From Verrucomicrobiota bacterium (lineage in GTDB: Bacteria > Verrucomicrobiota > Verrucomicrobiia > Limisphaerales > UBA9464), in NCBI GenBank assembly GCA_947454295.1, contig CANGMO010000040.1:1-10723 (forward strand): DNA of 10,723 nt, read 5' to 3'. The position numbers and the translations under genes are program-made. The first letter of the stretch is position 1. Each line of letters starts with the position of its first letter. The notes below the pieces were generated by a model. It did no database searches. It was not told the DNA's origin and saw only the letters and a program-made list of their open reading frames with translations. Shown here one piece after another: positions 7,000 to 10,723 of this stretch.

Positions 7000-7305
7000 T
7001 CAGTATTTGAGACGGGTCAGATCCTCGACATGGGCGGACTGACGCTTGCGGTAGAGGGCGACGATGAGGGCGAGACCAACGGCCACTTCGGCCGCCGCCA
7101 CGGTGATGATGAAGAACACCATCACCTGCCCGTTGAGGTTGTTGTTAAAGCGGGAGAAGGCCACCAGCGCGAGGTTCGCGGCGTTCAGCATGAGCTCGAG
7201 GCTCATGTAGATGACCAGCAGGCTCCGCCGGGCGAGCACGCCGAACAGCCCGAGGCTGAACAGCAGACCGCTGACGATCAGGTAGTGGTGAAGGCCGGGA
7301 ATCAT
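7000..7305 (-). CDS. nuoK: NADH-quinone oxidoreductase subunit K
   Basis: NuoK is a small three-helix membrane subunit that links the quinone module to the antiporter-like subunits and contributes a proton path (related to MrpC). The 101-residue length is typical. The two conserved membrane glutamates are present: Glu37 in MSLELMLNAANLAL and Glu73 in VAAAEVAVGLAL, matching E. coli Glu36 and Glu72. The sequence ends in a charged tail (YRKRQSAHVEDLTRLKY). The ATG at 7305 gives MIPGLHHYLIVSG, the normal family start. It lies 46 bp after the nuoJ stop, the longest spacer in this train, and that spacer contains a direct repeat. Confidence 0.97.
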   Translation of the reverse strand: MIPGLHHYLIVSGLLFSLGLFGVLARRSLLVIYMSLELMLNAANLALVAFSRFNNNLNGQVMVFFIITVAAAEVAVGLALIVALYRKRQSAHVEDLTRLKY

Positions 7306-7309
7306 GACT

Positions 7310-7341
7310 CGGAGATCGGGGATCGAAGTTCGGAGATCGGG
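7310..7341. repeat. Two exact 11-bp direct repeats in the nuoJ-nuoK spacer
   Basis: The sequence cggagatcggg occurs exactly at 7310-7320 and 7331-7341, a 21-base offset, with gatcgaagtt between. It occupies most of the 46-bp spacer between nuoJ and nuoK. On the mRNA strand the units read cccgatctccg. From memory, cggagatcggg/cggagttcgg simple repeats occur between genes in related genomes, so this is probably a small interspersed repeat that grew inside the operon. A role in translation or mRNA stability is possible but not shown. Confidence 0.6.
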
Positions 7342-7351
7342 AGCAGCATGG

Positions 7352-7858
7352 TTACTTCAGTTCCTTCCGGCTGAGCAGAATGACGCCCACCATGGCGACC
7401 AGCAGCAGAATCGAAAGCACCTCGAAGGGCAGCAAATACTGGGTGAACAGGATGCGTCCCAGGGACCGGGTGGCGCCCTCGGCGGCGGCCACCTTGGCGA
7501 GCGGCTGTGCGTGCCAGAGCGCGCGGGTCAGGATGCCGGCGATCGTACCGACCGCGATCGCACCGATGCCCACGGCTGCGCCGTTGAGCTTGCGCCGCTC
7601 CTCTTCACGGAGATCGAGCAGCATGATCACAAACAGGAACAATACCATGACGGCGCCCGCGTAAACGAGCACCTGGACGGCAGCCAGGAAGAAGGCGTGA
7701 AGCAGCACGTACAGTCCGGCCATCGAGATGATGGTGAGCACCAGGAACATGGCGCTCGTGACCGGATTGCGGCTCAGCGGATTGGCCACGCAGAGGAAGC
7801 CGCACAACAGCGTCAATCCCGCGAAGGCGTAGAACAGAATGTCTTGAAGCTCGGGCAT
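7352..7858 (-). CDS. nuoJ: NADH-quinone oxidoreductase subunit J
   Basis: NuoJ is a five-helix membrane subunit of complex I whose third helix carries the pi-bulge next to the quinone module and couples redox change to the pumping arm. The 168-residue product has the hallmark segment VYAGAVMVLFLFVIML (65-80), with the conserved tyrosine at 66. An early conserved RNPVTSAMFLV segment lies at 30-40, and a final helix follows PFEVLSILLLVAMVGV (144-159). Between helices 3 and 4 is a charged stretch (LREEERRKLNG). The ATG at 7858 (MPELQDILFYAF) fits the family start. It begins 22 bp after the nuoI stop without a Shine-Dalgarno sequence; the bases before ATG are cacc-type and pyrimidine-rich. Confidence 0.97.
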   Translation of the reverse strand: MPELQDILFYAFAGLTLLCGFLCVANPLSRNPVTSAMFLVLTIISMAGLYVLLHAFFLAAVQVLVYAGAVMVLFLFVIMLLDLREEERRKLNGAAVGIGAIAVGTIAGILTRALWHAQPLAKVAAAEGATRSLGRILFTQYLLPFEVLSILLLVAMVGVILLSRKELK

Positions 7859-7880
7859 GGGTGAAAACCGGTTCTGGGCC

Positions 7881-8456
7881 TCAGTGCGTGTCGACAGGGA
7901 AGGACTCCTGGGCCTCAGCCTCTTCCAGCTTGTGCTTCCACTTCTGGATGCCGGCGTGGGTGCCGCCCAGCTTCAGAAGTTTTTCTTTGTTAAAGACCAT
8001 CTCCTGCCGCGAGGTGCCGGTCAGCGAATAGTCCTTCTGGAGGAAGATCGCCTCCTCCGGGCAGACCTCCTGGCACAGGCCGCAGAAGATGCAGCGCAGC
8101 ATGTTGATCTCGAACTCGCGCGGCATCTTTTCCGCGTTTGCACGATCGGCCTGCTGAGCCTCGGGTCCGGGAGGTGTGATGCGGATGGCCTTGGGCGGGC
8201 AGACGAATTCGCAGAGCTGGCAGCTCACGCACTTGGTGGCGCCCTCCTGGTCCTTCACCAGATAGGGAGCGCCACGATAGCCCTCGGGAACGACCCACTT
8301 CTGCTCGGGGTATTCCATCGTGATGGGCTTGTTCCCAAGGAACGGCGCCGTGCGCTTGAAGTGTTTCCACGTCACGCCGAGGCCGCCGAGGATCGACGGG
8401 ATGTACGACCGCTCCCAGGCGGACAGAGGCTTGCGTTCAACGACCTTGGTGCTCAT
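7881..8456 (-). CDS. nuoI: NADH-quinone oxidoreductase subunit I, 2x[4Fe-4S]
   Basis: NuoI is the 8Fe ferredoxin-like subunit (clusters N6a and N6b) that passes electrons from NuoG toward the last cluster and quinone, at the junction of the peripheral and membrane arms. The 191-residue product has two complete CxxCxxCxxxCP motifs: Cys76, 79, 82, 86 (CVSCQLCEFVCP) and Cys122, 125, 128, 132 (CIFCGLCQEVCP). The N-terminal part (about 10-45) is the region that packs on the membrane arm, and YRGAPYLV (60-67) is a version of the family's RGxP motif. The C-terminal tail of about 45 residues is charged and a little longer than in E. coli NuoI (180). The ATG at 8456 lies 5 bp after the nuoH stop, so translation of the two is probably coupled. 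Confidence 0.97.
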   Translation of the reverse strand: MSTKVVERKPLSAWERSYIPSILGGLGVTWKHFKRTAPFLGNKPITMEYPEQKWVVPEGYRGAPYLVKDQEGATKCVSCQLCEFVCPPKAIRITPPGPEAQQADRANAEKMPREFEINMLRCIFCGLCQEVCPEEAIFLQKDYSLTGTSRQEMVFNKEKLLKLGGTHAGIQKWKHKLEEAEAQESFPVDTH

Positions 8457-8461
8457 GGGGA

Positions 8462-9550
8462 TTAGCGGTTCACGAAGGCGACGACGAGGGCGGTCACGAG
8501 AATGTTGGCGAGGGCGAGCGGAATGAACCGGCGCCAGCCCAAGTCCATTAGTTGATCGTAGCGGAACCGCGGGAACATCCAGCGGACCCAGATGAACATC
8601 ACCATGAAGACGACCATCTTTGCCACGAAGATTCCGATGTGCAGCAGTCCGCCGAGGAGACCGGACGCCGGCTCACCGATGAACGGCAGCGTCCACCCTC
8701 CAAAGAACAGCGTCACCATCATCGCCGAGCTGGCGATCATGTTGGCGTACTCACCGAGAAAGAAGAGGGCGAACTTCATCGAGCTGTACTCGGTGTGATA
8801 GCCACCCACGAGTTCCGACTCGGACTCGGGAAGATCGAACGGCAGGCGATTTGTTTCCGCGAAGGCGGCGACCAGGAAGATCACGAAGGCCAGGGGCTGC
8901 TTGAAGACCAGCCAGCCGCCGTGGGCCTGATACTCGATGACCTTGGAGAGGTTCAGATCCCCGACGAGCAGGAACACCGACACCACGCTCATGCCCATGG
9001 CGATCTCGTAGGAGATCATCTGCGCAGTGGAGCGAATGCCGCCGAGGAACGGATACTTGGAGTTGGCCGCATAGCCGGCGAGCACGATGCCGTACACGCC
9101 CAGCGACACGATGCCGAAGGTGTACAGGATGCCGACGTCGAGGTCGGCAATGACCATCTTGTTGCCCGGGTTGCCCAGCGTGGACCCGAACGGAATGACG
9201 GCCAGCGTCATGAAGGCCGGAATCACCGCAATCGCCGGTGCCAGCCAGAAGTAGGCGAGACGGACGTAGCTCGGAGTGAAGTCCTCCTTGAGCAGGAATT
9301 TGAGACCGTCGGCCGCCGGCTGGAAGATGCCGAGGCGCGTGAGGAAGGGTCCGAGGATGGGAATGAACTGAGCCGCCGGAGGCGCGGTGCGGTTCGGGCC
9401 CACACGGTCCTGAATCCAGGCCGAAACCTTGCGCTCCACGAGCACCGAGTAGGCCACGAAGGACATCGTCACGCCGAAGACCACGGCGATCTTCACGATG
9501 CTGAACAGGACGAACTGGACCGAAGGGTCGAGATTTTGAAGGAAGTCCAT
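8462..9550 (-). CDS. nuoH: NADH-quinone oxidoreductase subunit H
   Basis: NuoH is the membrane subunit that forms the quinone-binding chamber entrance and the first proton-path module of complex I. The 362-residue product has the family's signature segments in order: VERKVSAWIQDRVGPNR (38-54), DGLKFLLKEDFTP (81-93), STAQMISYEIAMG (174-186), AETNRLPFDLPESESELVGG (231-250) followed by YHTEYSSMKF, and WVRWMFPRFRYDQLMDLGW (321-339). The acidic cluster in the 231-260 loop, needed at the quinone site, is intact. Length and hydrophobicity agree with the eight-helix fold. The ATG at 9550 (MDFLQNLDPSVQF) follows the nuoG stop by 12 bp. No Shine-Dalgarno sequence is seen; the preceding bases are tcccgagacgca. 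Confidence 0.97.
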   Translation of the reverse strand: MDFLQNLDPSVQFVLFSIVKIAVVFGVTMSFVAYSVLVERKVSAWIQDRVGPNRTAPPAAQFIPILGPFLTRLGIFQPAADGLKFLLKEDFTPSYVRLAYFWLAPAIAVIPAFMTLAVIPFGSTLGNPGNKMVIADLDVGILYTFGIVSLGVYGIVLAGYAANSKYPFLGGIRSTAQMISYEIAMGMSVVSVFLLVGDLNLSKVIEYQAHGGWLVFKQPLAFVIFLVAAFAETNRLPFDLPESESELVGGYHTEYSSMKFALFFLGEYANMIASSAMMVTLFFGGWTLPFIGEPASGLLGGLLHIGIFVAKMVVFMVMFIWVRWMFPRFRYDQLMDLGWRRFIPLALANILVTALVVAFVNR

Positions 9551-9562
9551 TGCGTCTCGGGA

Positions 9563-10723
9563 TCAGAGGGAAAGGGTGACACCGGTATCGCCCACCGCGG
9601 CCCACTGGACCCCAGCGAAGGCCGGAATCTCAGAGGACATGCGGTTGAACAGACCCTCGATGGTGTTGGCGCCGATCGGGCCGGCCACGGCCTCGACCAG
9701 TTCCTGGAGGAATTCAATTTCGGGCCGGGCGTCACCCGGAGCCTCGACGGCCTTGCCAAACTTCTGCAGTCGGCCCTTCACGTTCACCAAGGTTCCGCGC
9801 TTCTCGAACACGGAGGCTCCGGGCAAAAGGTGGGTCGCGGCGTTGACGGTGGCGTTGGGCAAAATGTCGCTGACCACCAGCATGTCGAGCTTCGCCAACA
9901 GCGTGGCATCAATGCCGTGCTGGGTGACGTCCTCGCCCAAAACGATCAGCGATCGGATGGTGCCCTGAGCGATGCCGTCGGCAATCTTGGGCAACTGGAT
10001 CCCGGCCTCGGTGTAGGCGATGCCGGTGAGCCGGGTGCCGTTGCTGTTCGGATTGCGGTCTCCGGACACCAGCAGCCGGTCAGGTTCGCCTTCGCGGGCA
10101 ATGGAATCGGTGATCGCTCCCAAACGGGCGGCGAGGCGCTTGAGGAGATAGAGCTCCTCATTGGTCTGACGCGCGCTGGCCACGATGGCCACGCTGCCCG
10201 CCGGAGCGCCCGAAAGCTTGGCGCTGATTTCCTTGAGCGCGGTGGACCAGTTCGACTTGCGGCCGCCAATGCGGACCTCGGCAAGACGATCGGGACGGGC
10301 CACCCACTTGTAATTCAGGCGGCCGGTATCGCACATCCAGGGGCCATTCACCGCGTCATTGTTGCGCGGCTCGAGGCGGTGGACGACGCCCTCACGCGAC
10401 CCGACGGTGACATTGCAACCGGTGCCGCAGGACGTGCAGACGCTGGCGGTCTCCTTCAGGAACCACACCCGCATCTTGAAGCGGAAATCCTTAGAGGTCA
10501 GGGCGCCCACCGGACAGAGGTCCACGGTGTTGAGCGTGTAGTTGTTGTCGAAGGCCTTGCCAGGGAAGGCGGAGATCGTGTTGTAAGAACCGCGGTTCAC
10601 GATGCCGAGGGCGTCGTCGTTGACGATGTCCTTGGTGAACCGGATGCAGCGGGTGCAAAGCACGCACCGCTCATCGTCGAGGATGATGCGCGGTCCGAGA
10701 TCCACCGCCTTGGGCTTGTGAAC
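9563..10723 (-). CDS. nuoG: NADH-quinone oxidoreductase subunit G, 5' end outside the window
   Basis: NuoG carries several Fe-S clusters of the peripheral arm and ends in a molybdopterin-oxidoreductase-like domain that no longer binds molybdenum. The last 386 codons are visible; the N-terminal [2Fe-2S] and His-Cys cluster regions lie past the right edge. In window numbering, Cys20, 23, 26 (CVLCTRC) and Cys70 (CPVGAL) bind one [4Fe-4S] cluster. Cys96, 99, 103 and 131 (CTSCGTGC, MCDTGR) form a full N7-type site. The molybdopterin-like part after Cys131 is only 255 residues, about half that in Thermus Nqo3 (about 490). I infer a total of roughly 520-545 residues. The short form keeps the first Rossmann-like segment and the final VFEKRGTLVNVKGRLQ motif and seems to lack the middle. 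A GTG near 10705 is internal, not the start. Confidence 0.94.
   Translation of the reverse strand, partial: VHKPKAVDLGPRIILDDERCVLCTRCIRFTKDIVNDDALGIVNRGSYNTISAFPGKAFDNNYTLNTVDLCPVGALTSKDFRFKMRVWFLKETASVCTSCGTGCNVTVGSREGVVHRLEPRNNDAVNGPWMCDTGRLNYKWVARPDRLAEVRIGGRKSNWSTALKEISAKLSGAPAGSVAIVASARQTNEELYLLKRLAARLGAITDSIAREGEPDRLLVSGDRNPNSNGTRLTGIAYTEAGIQLPKIADGIAQGTIRSLIVLGEDVTQHGIDATLLAKLDMLVVSDILPNATVNAATHLLPGASVFEKRGTLVNVKGRLQKFGKAVEAPGDARPEIEFLQELVEAVAGPIGANTIEGLFNRMSSEIPAFAGVQWAAVGDTGVTLSL

Noticed and set aside
1..10723. Undescribed defence, mobile or biosynthetic system
   Set aside because: Every sizeable coding region belongs to complex I, lipid A synthesis or the Gre family; no transposase, integrase, phage, toxin-antitoxin or CRISPR sequence was seen.

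Overview
The window is GC-rich bacterial DNA dominated by the distal half of a respiratory complex I (NADH:quinone oxidoreductase, nuo) operon on the minus strand. Reading in the direction of transcription (right to left) the order is nuoG (5' part lies beyond the right edge), nuoH, nuoI, nuoJ, nuoK, nuoL, nuoM, nuoN, which is the canonical G-to-N order. A small GreA/GreB-family gene follows 29 bp after nuoN and is probably the last gene of the same transcript. All spacers in this train are 5 to 46 bp, so one long mRNA is the simple reading. Its promoter and nuoA-F would lie to the right of the window.

On the plus strand, convergent to the nuo train, is one gene: lpxA (471-1289), the first enzyme of lipid A synthesis. 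Its presence means a Gram-negative, lipid A-making cell. The 470 bases upstream of it hold no convincing gene. They contain a perfect 9-bp-stem hairpin preceded by an 8-bp tandem repeat (1-42), a tract of eight degenerate hexamers (66-113) and a short cttcgcg-type direct repeat (360-386). The 167-bp gap between the two convergent genes carries two diverged copies of one sequence in inverted orientation, enclosing a small perfect hairpin.

Organism: the NuoM subtype (WAAPGY and HAGVLKK instead of WLPDAH), the LpxA subtype (NRSN, MQGGSAISKDLPPF), the short NuoG, the absence of Shine-Dalgarno sequences and the scattered degenerate intergenic repeats together suggest a Verrucomicrobiota-like bacterium. 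This rests on remembered family patterns, not on a search; another PVC, Acidobacteriota or FCB lineage is possible.

How the genes work together: NuoG and NuoI carry electrons through Fe-S clusters toward quinone, NuoH forms the quinone-site and first membrane module, NuoJ and NuoK link it to the arm, and NuoN, NuoM and NuoL are the three antiporter-like pumping subunits. All expected charged residues were found in NuoN, NuoL and NuoK. NuoM lacks the central TM7 lysine (Leu223 in its place).

I found no sign of a new multi-gene system, mobile element, CRISPR array or RNA gene. The points most worth checking are the NuoM substitution, the compact NuoG, the Gre-like gene behind nuoN, the inverted repeat between convergent genes, and the lack of Shine-Dalgarno sequences at every start.
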